Positions 1-7,000 of a DNA stretch of 7,359 nt are shown piece by piece; within the stretch, counting starts at the first letter, position 1, and the number at the start of each line of letters is the position of its first letter. The DNA lies in contig DVKW01000120.1 of assembly GCA_018715855.1 (NCBI GenBank), forward strand, positions 1 to 7,359, written 5' to 3'. Origin of the DNA: Candidatus Galligastranaerophilus intestinigallinarum. Lineage in GTDB: Bacteria > Cyanobacteriota > Vampirovibrionia > Gastranaerophilales > Gastranaerophilaceae. A program made the translations under genes and the position numbers. Below the pieces are notes generated by a model. It did no database searches, had not been told where the DNA came from, and saw nothing but the letters and a program-made list of their open reading frames with translations.

Positions 1-962
1 TTATGGAGTTAAGAAAAGAAAAAGAATTTGAATCTTTATATGATTACTGCGAAAGAATGGATGGCAGGGGCGTAAATAAGCTGACTTTAGAAGCCTTAAT
101 TAAAGTGGGCGCTTTTTCAAGCATTGAAAAATCAAGAAAACAGCTTATTGAAAATATGGAAAGAATAAATAAAGATGTAGCCCAAAAAAAAGCAGCCTCC
201 AAAAACGGGCAAGTAAGCCTTTTTGCAGCACTTGGTGATCAAGCGCAAGATATCGGGCTTCCAACCTTTGAATTATCAGGAAGTTCGGATGATGAATACT
301 TAGACACTGAAATTCAACAATTTGAGCACGATTTAATGGGAATATACGTTTCAAGCCACCCGTTATCAAGCATCAGAAATACTTTAAAATATTTAACAAC
401 AGATACTCTATCTGAAATTATACAATCACCCGAAAAAGACAAAACGGTTACAATTTGCGGGTTATTATCAAAGGTTATTTCAAAACCAACAAGAAAAGAC
501 CCTTCAAAAATTTTAAAAATAGGAACAATTGAAGATTTATCGGGCGGCAGGGTTGAATTTATCTCTTTCCCTAAGGTGACTGAACAGTTCGGGCAAATTC
601 TTGCAAACGATGAAAAAGTTATTTTAACGGGCAGAGTAAACGTTAGAGAAGGCGATGAAATAAACATTGCAGTTTTAGAAGTGCAGCCAATTCAAAACGT
701 TAATTTAGTAACAATTAAAATGCTTCAAAAATTTGAATTTGAAGAAAACGAATATTTAAAAGGACTTTTAGCCAAATACGGCGGAAATTCCCCCGTGGTT
801 ATTGATTTTGAGGACCCCGAAAGTTCAAATGCGGATAAAAGAGTACAGATTTTAGCAAATAAAAGGCTCTGGGTAAACCCTGATTCGGTCGAACTTAAAG
901 AAAAGATAAATAAAGCATTTGGAAACAAACTTGAATTCAGCGTAAAAGCCCTTATGAAATAA
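1..962 (+). CDS. dnaE: DNA polymerase III subunit alpha, C-terminal part (5' end outside window)
   Basis: This is the last 319 codons of the replicative DNA polymerase catalytic subunit. The frame is already open at the window edge, so the Met codon at position 3 is an internal residue, not the start. DnaE proteins are usually about 1,100-1,200 residues, so roughly the last quarter is present. Visible landmarks in order: the helix-hairpin-helix end of the fingers region (VNKLTLEALIKVGAF, residues about 24-38), the GQVSLF motif (about 69-74), the very typical DLMGIYVSSHPL segment (about 110-121), an OB-fold nucleic-acid-binding domain (about 145-230, with LTGRVNVREGDEINIAV), and the C-terminal domain, which in this family contacts the tau clamp-loader subunit (about 235-319, including VQILANKRLWVNPDSVEL). 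The polymerase active site lies upstream and cannot be checked. The stop is TAA at 960-962. Family assignment is secure; DnaE1 versus other DnaE paralogues cannot be settled from this end. Confidence 0.95.
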   Translation, partial: MELRKEKEFESLYDYCERMDGRGVNKLTLEALIKVGAFSSIEKSRKQLIENMERINKDVAQKKAASKNGQVSLFAALGDQAQDIGLPTFELSGSSDDEYLDTEIQQFEHDLMGIYVSSHPLSSIRNTLKYLTTDTLSEIIQSPEKDKTVTICGLLSKVISKPTRKDPSKILKIGTIEDLSGGRVEFISFPKVTEQFGQILANDEKVILTGRVNVREGDEINIAVLEVQPIQNVNLVTIKMLQKFEFEENEYLKGLLAKYGGNSPVVIDFEDPESSNADKRVQILANKRLWVNPDSVELKEKINKAFGNKLEFSVKALMK

Positions 963-1022
963 CGGCGGCGAAGCTTTAAAGCGGACGTTTTAAAAAATCA
1001 TTCTTTGGGGTTTTAGTGAGGT

Positions 1023-1166
1023 ATGTCAAATTTAAATTTAAATATTCAAAATTCACCTTCGTTTACAAGTACATACAAATACACGACATCGTGCGACCCG
1101 CGCAGGCATTATGATGATACACTGCCCGAACTTGATATTATGTCGCATAAAAATCCGGGCAAATGA
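1023..1166 (+). CDS. Small hypothetical protein (47 aa), or first segment of a frameshifted gene
   Basis: An open frame of 47 codons begins 60 bases after dnaE and ends in TGA at 1164-1166. It reads MSNLNLNIQNSPSFTST at the N-terminus and continues with a Pro/Asp/His-rich stretch; no known domain is recognised. GAGG at 1018-1021 is only one base from the ATG, too close for a normal Shine-Dalgarno site, and GGGG at 1007-1010 is rather far, so initiation is uncertain. The stop overlaps the next ATG as ATGA, a classic sign of translational coupling. However, this frame is the same one used by the segment ending at 1745, so it may instead be the N-terminus of one gene of about 240 codons. The N-terminal pattern loosely resembles short proteins I associate with gut Vampirovibrionia. 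Function unknown. Confidence 0.5.
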   Translation: MSNLNLNIQNSPSFTSTYKYTTSCDPRRHYDDTLPELDIMSHKNPGK

Positions 1167-1411
1167 AAATTACGGAACCTTTTAAACCATTTGAAGCGGG
1201 CGGAAAGGTATACCACGGATATATCCTTGCGGCGGCGGATGAGCTTGACGAACAAATTGAAAGCTATTTGAAACAAAAGTGTGTTTCATTTGATAAATCT
1301 TCTTTCAGGCACAATTTAACGCCCGAGAGCATGAAAGAAAGAATTTTGTTTCTTGAAGAAGATAAAGAAGAAGGCAGACACTTGGCGCCCCTTAAAAACA
1401 AAAGAAGTTGA
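1163..1411 (+). CDS. Hypothetical protein, middle segment (82 aa), probably ends prematurely by frameshift
   Basis: This frame starts at the ATG of the ATGA overlap with the preceding small frame and stops at TGA 1409-1411. The protein begins MKITEPFKPFEAGGKVYHGY, continues with a helical, acidic part (AADELDEQIESYLKQKC), then a charged Glu/Lys segment, and breaks off after an uninformative KNKRS tail. There is no clear Shine-Dalgarno site; only GGG at 1157-1159 lies upstream, so translation probably depends on the frame before it. The frame ends inside a region where another frame opens and carries the better-looking coding signal, so the stop is probably not the ancestral end. If one A of the A5 run at 1394-1398 is ignored, the protein continues as HLAPLKTKEVDKIWKLTSAG and on to 1745. 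No domain is recognised and no function can be proposed. Confidence 0.6.
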   Translation: MKITEPFKPFEAGGKVYHGYILAAADELDEQIESYLKQKCVSFDKSSFRHNLTPESMKERILFLEEDKEEGRHLAPLKNKRS

Positions 1412-1745
1412 TAAAATATGGAAATTAACATCCGCAGGATATGTTGACCCCTTCGGCAAAGGGCGTTTGAGCGAATATGAAAGCGCAGTTAAAAATGCAA
1501 GGAACGGAAAATATATTTCCGCACACGCAATCAGAATTGAAGACAGAAACGGCGAAAGGCCCGTTGTTATAATCAGAGGGTGCGATCAGGCAACTTTTGC
1601 AATGATGCGCGATTACGGAATGGAAGAAATCCCCCTTGTAATTGACCGCGAATCGTACGCAATTGCGGAAAAATACGGACATGTTCCGGAATCCGAAACG
1701 CCGCCTTTCTTCATACCGGAAAGACCGTATCCCAAAAGAGATTAA
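1353..1745 (+). CDS. Hypothetical protein, C-terminal segment (up to 130 aa), likely the continuation of the 1163 frame
   Basis: The only start codon available is a TTG at 1353 with no Shine-Dalgarno site, because an in-frame TGA lies at 1332-1334. This makes an independent gene unlikely and points to continuation from the 1163 frame by a +1 shift. From KTKEVDKIWKLTSAG onward the protein looks like a compact alpha/beta domain, with strand-like stretches AHAIRIED and ERPVVIIRGCD, then a helix ATFAMMRDYGM, the strand IPLVIDR, and a Pro-rich tail (PFFIPERPYPKRD). I do not recognise the family. Codon use (GCG, CCC, CGC, TCG) matches the two segments upstream, supporting one ancestral gene. The stop TAA at 1743-1745 overlaps the stop of the convergent phosphate permease. 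A sequencing error, a true pseudogene or a recoding event would all give this picture. Confidence 0.6.
   Translation: MKKIKKKADTWRPLKTKEVDKIWKLTSAGYVDPFGKGRLSEYESAVKNARNGKYISAHAIRIEDRNGERPVVIIRGCDQATFAMMRDYGMEEIPLVIDRESYAIAEKYGHVPESETPPFFIPERPYPKRD
1394..1398 (+). other. A5 run, probable position of the +1 frame change
   Basis: The frame from 1163 stays open only to 1408 and the frame ending at 1745 opens only at 1335, so any join must occur between 1335 and 1408. Within that zone the A5 run is the most likely place: with one A fewer, CTT AAA ACA AAA GAA reads smoothly into the downstream domain. The Glu/Lys-rich GAAGAAGATAAAGAAGAAG stretch just upstream is the other possibility. There is no CTT TGA site of the prfB type and no classic X-XXY-YYZ heptamer in the zero frame, so programmed recoding is not favoured. 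Confidence 0.5.
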
Positions 1746-2758
1746 AAAATCTTTTGAATTACATAATATATTGCGGAAGAAATTGCCATACAGGCGGGAA
1801 TTGTAACAATCCAAGCCGTTACAATGTTGCCTACTATTCTCCATTTAACCGCATGTGCATGGAAGGTTGAACCCACACCCATAATTGAGGTTGAGATAAC
1901 ATGGGTTGTACTTAGGGGAATGCCAAAGTGCGAAGCAAGAAGAATAAGCCCCGCAGCTGAAGTTTCCGCCGCAAAACCGTGAATGGGTTTTAATTTAATT
2001 ATTTTATGCCCCATCGTTTTAATTATTTTCCACCCGCCGTTCATGGTTCCCGCCGCCATTGTAAGGGCGCAGACAATAATTACGTAAACGGGAATTTCAA
2101 AATCACCGTTTGCCCCTTTGGATAAAACCCCGCCCGATAAAAGCGCAAGGGTAATTATCCCCATTGTTTTCTGCGCATCGTTTGAGCCGTGGCTTAATGC
2201 CATAAGGCCTGATGATATAAGCTGAAACTTTCTGAATTTTTTGTTAACACCTTCGGGGGTGAATTTGCATATTATAATAATCCATGCAAGAAGAAGCATT
2301 AATAAAAAACCCGTTATAAAGCCTAAAACGGGGGATGTAAACATAGGAATGATTACTTTTTCAATTAATGTATCAAAATGCACGGCACCGGGCCCCGCTT
2401 TAATTATCGCAGCGCCCAAAAGCCCGCCTATTAAAGCATGAGAGGAACTTGAAGGAAGCCCGAGCCACCAGGTAAACAAATTCCAGATAACGGCGGATAA
2501 AAGCGCACAGAAAATTACCGTTAAAGTTACCATCTCCCCGTTTACAATGCCCGCACCTATTGTTTTTGCAACGTGGGTTCCCGTCAGCGCCCCTATAAAT
2601 TCAAGGCTTGCGCCGAACATAACGGCCTGCTTCGGGGATAAAACTTTTGTTGAAACAACGGTTGCAATTGCGTTTGCACAATCGTGGAACCCGTTTATAA
2701 ATTCAAATGCAAGTGCGGTAATAATTACGGCCGCAAGAACTAAAATGCTTAATTCCAT
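1742..2758 (-). CDS. pit: PiT-family inorganic phosphate transporter
   Basis: A 338-residue inner-membrane permease, expected to import metal-phosphate complexes or phosphate using the ion gradient. PiT proteins contain two inverted halves and both are visible. The first half has NGFHDCANA (residues 22-30), the family signature around GxxDxANA, and GLPSSSSHALIGG (100-112). The second half has SHGSNDAQKT (189-198) and GIPLSTTHVISTS (279-291). About ten hydrophobic helices are evident, with one polar Lys/Arg-rich loop near 165-180. The length fits the short bacterial PiT type, without the long central loop of E. coli PitA. The start ATG is preceded by AAGG eight bases upstream, which overlaps the stop of the DUF47 gene. 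It is the second gene of a DUF47-pit operon, an arrangement found widely in bacteria. Its TAA stop shares the TTAA at 1742-1745 with the convergent gene; no terminator is visible beyond it. Confidence 0.95.
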   Translation of the reverse strand: MELSILVLAAVIITALAFEFINGFHDCANAIATVVSTKVLSPKQAVMFGASLEFIGALTGTHVAKTIGAGIVNGEMVTLTVIFCALLSAVIWNLFTWWLGLPSSSSHALIGGLLGAAIIKAGPGAVHFDTLIEKVIIPMFTSPVLGFITGFLLMLLLAWIIIICKFTPEGVNKKFRKFQLISSGLMALSHGSNDAQKTMGIITLALLSGGVLSKGANGDFEIPVYVIIVCALTMAAGTMNGGWKIIKTMGHKIIKLKPIHGFAAETSAAGLILLASHFGIPLSTTHVISTSIMGVGSTFHAHAVKWRIVGNIVTAWIVTIPACMAISSAIYYVIQKIF

Positions 2759-2766
2759 ACCTGATA

Positions 2767-2770
2767 CCTT
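2767..2770 (-). promoter_or_regulatory. Shine-Dalgarno site of pit, embedded in the DUF47 stop
   Basis: On the minus strand TAAGG joins the DUF47 TAA stop to an AAGG site eight bases before the pit ATG. This close arrangement suggests translational coupling of the two proteins, which are thought to work together. Confidence 0.55.
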
Positions 2771-3410
2771 AATTTTGCTTTAATACAACGTTTAAAATCG
2801 TGTCTGTTACATAAAAACAAGCGTCAAACGCCGTTTCAATTTCTTTATACATATCTCTGAATTTTATAATTTCCACTGCGTCATACTGCCCCGAAAAAAG
2901 GCTTGCCATTGCGCGGCGGTGAATTTCATCCCCTTTTGATTCTATTTCTTTCATTTCAATATTAAGCGCCGTAATTTCTTTAACATCGGATACTTTTTTA
3001 AATTTTTGTATCATAACGTTTAATTTTTCCGCCGCAAGAACCAAATTAAAAGCCTGTTCTTTCATTTCTTCCGTGTATGAATTAATTCTGTACACTTCCA
3101 AATTTAAACAGGCTTTAATGATTTTTTTATTTATTTTATTCAGCTGTGAAGCAATTATTTGAATATCTTCTCTTTCAATCGGCGTTATAAAACTTTTGTT
3201 TAACTGTTTTAAAATCGCCCTATAGGTCAGTTTACCCTTCTTTTTATATTTAAGCGCCAGCTCTTTGTGGTCTTCATTAAAATGATTGTGAATTATTTCA
3301 TTATACAAATTCGCCGACTTCTGGCAGATTGAAGCGGCATTTTGAAAAAATGAAAAAAACAATTTGTCTTCAACAGGCATAATGTAAGACAATAAATTAA
3401 ATTTAGGCAT
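2769..3410 (-). CDS. DUF47 family PhoU-like protein, partner of the PiT transporter
   Basis: A 213-residue, all-helical, cytoplasmic protein of the DUF47 family, related to PhoU, whose members are usually encoded next to PiT transporters and are thought to control their activity. The frame is open further upstream to 3539, but the start at 3410 is chosen because GGAG (3416-3419) sits five bases before it and because the extra 43 residues would be an unusual hydrophobic extension overlapping the promoter. The protein begins MPKFNLLSYIMPVEDKLFF, typical of the family. The third quarter contains EIESKGDEIHRRAMASLFSG, followed by YDAVEIIKFRDMYKEIETAFD and a C-terminal helix ending NVVLKQN, matching the conserved acidic and helical layout in which Asp/Glu clusters can bind metal in PhoU relatives. 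Lys-rich sequence (LALKYKKKGKLTYRAI) lies in the second helix. It leads the two-gene operon and is ten bases from pit. Confidence 0.88.
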   Translation of the reverse strand: MPKFNLLSYIMPVEDKLFFSFFQNAASICQKSANLYNEIIHNHFNEDHKELALKYKKKGKLTYRAILKQLNKSFITPIEREDIQIIASQLNKINKKIIKACLNLEVYRINSYTEEMKEQAFNLVLAAEKLNVMIQKFKKVSDVKEITALNIEMKEIESKGDEIHRRAMASLFSGQYDAVEIIKFRDMYKEIETAFDACFYVTDTILNVVLKQN

Positions 3411-3415
3411 TTTCA

Positions 3416-3419
3416 CTCC
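3416..3419 (-). promoter_or_regulatory. Shine-Dalgarno site deciding the DUF47 start
   Basis: The minus strand reads TGGAGTGAAAATG, placing GGAG five bases before the ATG at 3410. This supports the 213-residue start over the upstream in-frame Met codons. Confidence 0.75.
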
Positions 3420-3442
3420 ATGAATTAAATAAACCAAAATGT

Positions 3443-3470
3443 ATTCTAACATGAAAATAATATTTGTTAA
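3443..3470 (-). promoter_or_regulatory. Predicted sigma70-type promoter of the DUF47-pit operon
   Basis: On the minus strand TTAACA (complement of 3465-3470, five of six matches to TTGACA) is followed after 16 bases by TAGAAT (complement of 3443-3448, five of six matches to TATAAT). A TG lies two bases before the -10 hexamer, as TGTTAGAAT, close to an extended -10 form. Transcription would begin near 3435, giving a leader of roughly 25 bases before the ATG and leaving the GGAG site within it. The AT-rich background makes such matches easier to find by chance. Confidence 0.5.
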
Positions 3471-3526
3471 AACAGATAAAAAATTAACGGTTTTTATCCG
3501 CACGTAAAAATAATTTGTAAAGATGA

Positions 3527-3539
3527 TTGCCGCCGGCAA
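3527..3539. repeat. Perfect GC-rich inverted repeat in the divergent intergenic region
   Basis: TTGCCG, one central base, then CGGCAA: a perfect 6+1+6 palindrome, the most GC-rich block in an otherwise very AT-rich intergenic region between the DUF47 operon and the gene at 3561. It overlaps the candidate -35 element of the latter. It could be a repressor operator; as a hairpin it would have a five-base-pair stem and three-base loop, too weak for a terminator. Confidence 0.45.
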
Positions 3540-3553
3540 AAATGTGCTAATAT
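3527..3553 (+). promoter_or_regulatory. Possible promoter giving a leaderless transcript for the gene at 3561
   Basis: TAATAT at 3548-3553 ends seven bases before the ATG, the distance at which transcription normally begins, and the gene has no Shine-Dalgarno site. A weak -35 candidate TTGCCG (3527-3532) lies 15 bases upstream, inside the inverted repeat. The spacing is short and the region is AT-rich, so this is tentative. Confidence 0.3.
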
Positions 3554-3560
3554 ATATTTC

Positions 3561-3950
3561 ATGAAATTAATTACCTTTATATATACCGCTTTAATTATAT
3601 ATTTTATAATTGAAAGAAAGTTTGATTTTCTTTTATATACGGCAATTTCTCTGCCTTTTGCAATTTTGCTTATAAGATTGAATTTTTCTTTAAGCATAAA
3701 AAAATACAAAAAGCTTATTAAAAAGGCCGAAGAAGACATTAAAAACAATGTTGAAGTTTTACCGTTTCTGCCTGTTAATCATGTAAAATGGCAAATTATA
3801 GAATTAATCCCCGGTGTTTCAAGGGCCGCCGCCAAAATGACGGCAAACCGCGCAAGAAAGCAAAAATTTAAAGATTTTACGGAATTTGCAAATTTTACAA
3901 AGCTTGAAGAATATGCCTATCCGCTTTGTAAAAAAATACTTAAATTTTAA
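3561..3950 (+). CDS. Small membrane protein with a C-terminal ComEA-like helix-hairpin-helix domain
   Basis: A 129-residue protein. Two hydrophobic segments are evident at the N-terminus (about 4-17 and 23-40), separated by a short ERKFD turn and followed by a basic Lys-rich linker (SIKKYKKLIKKAEEDIKNN, about 45-63) that by the positive-inside rule would be cytoplasmic. Residues about 70-127 resemble the tandem helix-hairpin-helix fold of ComEA-type proteins: IIELIPGVSRAAAKMTANRA has the LPGIG-like hairpin at 82-87, and the following KFKDFTEFANFTKLEE aligns with the 'GxFxSxxEL' helix and second hairpin. Such domains typically bind DNA non-specifically, although in this topology the domain would face the cytoplasm, unlike ComEA. 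No Shine-Dalgarno site precedes the ATG. It is divergent from the phosphate operon, and no terminator is seen after its TAA. Existence as a gene is well supported; the helix-hairpin-helix call is moderate. Confidence 0.75.
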   Translation: MKLITFIYTALIIYFIIERKFDFLLYTAISLPFAILLIRLNFSLSIKKYKKLIKKAEEDIKNNVEVLPFLPVNHVKWQIIELIPGVSRAAAKMTANRARKQKFKDFTEFANFTKLEEYAYPLCKKILKF

Positions 3951-3980
3951 TTAATAATTATTTACAAAAACGGGATTATG

Positions 3981-4016
3981 TTAAAGTACTGCATTTATCG
4001 GTCGTTATTTAAAGTA
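3981..4016 (+). repeat. Direct repeat TTAAAGTA x2 upstream of the giant gene
   Basis: TTAAAGTA occurs at 3981-3988 and again at 4009-4016, 28 bases start to start, in the 91-base gap between the gene ending at 3950 and the giant gene at 4042. TTTACA at 3961-3966 lies 15 bases before a weak -10-like TAAAGT inside the first copy. The repeat may be a regulator site or chance in AT-rich DNA. No intrinsic terminator is visible in this gap. Confidence 0.35.
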
Positions 4017-4032
4017 AGTATGAAAAAATGGC

Positions 4033-4036
4033 GGAG
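4033..4036 (+). promoter_or_regulatory. Shine-Dalgarno site of the giant gene
   Basis: GGAG within GCGGAG lies five bases before the ATG at 4042. An in-frame TGA at 4021-4023 excludes an earlier start, so this site fixes the N-terminus. Confidence 0.75.
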
Positions 4037-4041
4037 TTAAC

Positions 4042-7000
4042 ATGCAGAGTTTGAACTTTCTTTTTGAACAAATTAAAAAAATTGCACAAATTTTAATTGA
4101 TAATCCTGAAGTAATTAAGGATAAAGAGGGAATAGAAACCTCGGCATTATTTGGCGAAGCGGAAACAAAACCCAAAGTCGACGGTTTTAACAATCAAGAT
4201 GAGGGAGAATATAATTTAACCGACGAAGACCTTGAAAAATATGCTGAATGGAAAGAAGCAACCAATATGAAGGATGAGCTTATTAATTCCGTTACGGGCA
4301 TGTTGGCGGAAGGTGTCATTACGGAAGAATTGGCGGATAAAGTCACTGCGGCGCTTACGGGCAAGTTCAATAAAGAAACAATAACCGAACTGTTTGAAGC
4401 AATTCAGGCGGAGGCCAATGCAGAAACGTCGGAAGCACAGGTTATAACTGACGCTGAAGAAATAAACAATTACTTAAATTCTCTTACTCTTACCGCCAAA
4501 AATAACATAGTGGAGCAGGCGGGCGGAATTGAAGAAATTGTATCCGTATCCGATTACGGCAACGGAACTTTTAAGATTAATACAAAAAAAGAAAATTCGG
4601 CAATTACCGTTTTGCCTTCGGGAAAATATATTCAATCGTATGCGGATGAAAAACAAACAGGTTTTGATACGTTTGATGAACAGGGCAGAGTTGTTTCAAG
4701 CAGTTATATTGACCACACAAGAAATGACGCCGTTATTAACGAAACAACAACATATAACAATGATGACGGAAGTTCTCAAAAGGTAATTTCAAATACGAAT
4801 GAGCCCAACGTATTGCATGTTGTTGACACATCCGCCGAAAACGAAATTACGACAATAAGAAGCGAAAATACAGAAACCGGCGAAATAAACGTTCAATATG
4901 CAAAAGACGGCAACTATGACGCTTCAACGTATCCTTCGGTTGTAAGCGGCGGCTCTTTGGAAGATTTAGAAAGTGCAAACAGCGAACTTAAAGCCCTTGA
5001 AAATGAGAAAGCCACTGTTGAAGAAGATTTATCCGAGCAGCAAGACAGCTACGACCAAACCACAAGCGAAAAAGATGCTGCTTTATCTGATATAGATTCA
5101 GAAATTTCAACAGGCGAAGGCGAATGCCAAGGTGCAAAAGATGATTTAGCAGATGCAAATGATGCATGTTCTGCTGCACAATCAGAAGCAGATTCTGCCG
5201 CTGAAGATGCTGCGCAAAAAGGCGAATGCACAGACAGTGCCAAATCCGATTTAGAAGACGCACAATCTGACACTGAAGAAGCTAAAGGCTGTGCTGACAG
5301 TGCCCAAGCCAACAATCAAGCTTGCCAACAAGCAGAAAGCTCGGCAAGAAGAGATTCTAACTCAGCAAACAACGATTTGGCTGACGCAACAACAGAAACG
5401 GGCGCAGCAAGAGCAACTCAGGCAGGCACAGCGGCAGATTACGCACAGGCAGCACAAGAAACAATAGCGGCATTTAATGTAAGAAACCAAAAACAAGCAG
5501 AAGTTGATAAAGCACAAGCAGAATACGATAATGCAAAATCAAAAGAAGCGAATGGCGATGAAAGCTTATGGACAAAATTTAAAAACTGGGTTTCAAGCGC
5601 ATGGAATGCTCTATCTAATGCAATAGCAGGTAGGGATAAAGCACAAGCAGAAGCTGAAGCAAAACAAAGAGAAGAAGAAAAAGCAAAAGTAATAGACGAT
5701 GAGGCAAAAGCAGAACTTGAAAAACGCGAACAAGAACAACAAGATGCACAAGAAATCGCAGATGCGGCTCAAATTATATTAGAAAGAAAAACCGGCGAAA
5801 GAGAAGTATCAGACCAAGAATACGCTGATGCGCTTTTAGATTTGGCCGATGCATTTATGGTTCAAAATAATGCAGAAAGCGAATATGATAGTGCATTGAC
5901 TGCATTTATGGAAGCAAAAAATTACAAAGCAGATGCAGACGGAAATTTAGTTGATGCACAAGGGAACGTTGTTGAATGTTCTCAAATAGCAGCGGAACTT
6001 GAAATATTTGTTCAGGGTTTATACACCAACCGAGAAGAAACGGAAACAATGTATAATACCACTTTAGAAACAACCGCTGCGGTAATTTCCGGTGATGAAG
6101 AACAAATTGCACAGTTACAAATAGAAATTGAAACTCTAAAAGTACAAATTGAAGAAGAAAAGCAAATGCTTATGCTTCAAGAACAAATGTTAACAAGTCT
6201 TGCTGTTGAACAAGGTGAATTAGATGCGAAAAAAGACGGTGCCGGCATAACAGATGACATTGCGGCTCTTTGGGGCGGCAGCTACGGCGAAGACGCTGAC
6301 AAATTGGCAGAAAACAGAGAACTTCTTGAAAAAGCCATTATGTCAGGCAATAAAGAAGATGTAATTGCTGCCTATAAATCAATCTATGGCGATAAAGAAG
6401 TTATATTAGATGCAAACGGCAACATAGTAACAGATACATCTGCACTAACAGAAGAAGAACTTCAAAACTGTACGATGGCATCTATTAGTGATCTTTCTGA
6501 TGAAAACATTGGAATTTACGTTGAAAACGAAGGAAAATCAGCAGCAACAGCGAAAGATACAATAACTGCAATTAATGGCGGTTTATTCACTGTTGATGGT
6601 CAAACCGTAACGATGGAAGATATGAATGCAGCGCTTATGGCACAAGCGAACGAATTAATTGCCGAAATGGAAAATTCCATCAATGAACAAGGTTGGCTAA
6701 GCAGAGGAATGAGCGGCCTAAATGATATTTTTGGCTTTGGAACATCAGAATCTGAGGCACAAGCTCAAGTTGAATATTATAAATCAATGGTTGAAGAACT
6801 TGAAAATTGTAGCGACCCTGTCCAATATGCAGCATTATACAAAGAATTAACAGGTCAAAATTTTGATACAGATGCGCTTGCTTCACTTCTTGCATATAAT
6901 AAAGCGGCAGGCATAACCGTTGAAGGTAAAAATGCACCCAAAACTTCTATTTACGAAGAACAATGCGATTTATCAGATAGTATAGACCAAATTGTAGATG

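Noticed and set aside
973..982. Palindrome GCTTTAAAGC just after dnaE as a terminator.
   Set aside because: It cannot form a stable stem-loop and is not followed by a T run, so it is not an intrinsic terminator.
1335..1411. Programmed ribosomal frameshift at the second frame junction.
   Set aside because: No prfB-type CTT TGA, no standard slippery heptamer in frame and no obvious stimulatory structure; an indel in an A run is simpler.
3411..3539. A longer DUF47 protein with 43 extra N-terminal residues.
   Set aside because: The extension would cover the promoter and Shine-Dalgarno site, and the family normally starts near the MPKFN-type N-terminus.
3411..3560. A Pho-box-like set of TTAA(C/T) direct repeats before the phosphate operon.
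   Set aside because: The TTAA elements on the minus strand are about 17 bases apart, not the 11-base spacing of known Pho boxes, and the DNA is AT-rich enough to give them by chance.
4020..4040. A six-codon upstream frame (MKKWRS) ending one base before the giant gene's ATG.
   Set aside because: It has no Shine-Dalgarno site, and ATG-AAA-AAA is common by chance in AT-rich DNA; no evidence of attenuation.
4988..5315. Overlapping minus-strand open frames rich in Leu/His or Ala/Ser inside the giant gene.
   Set aside because: They mirror the repetitive Ala/Glu/Gln codons of the sense strand, have no ribosome sites, and the + strand frame is continuous through them.
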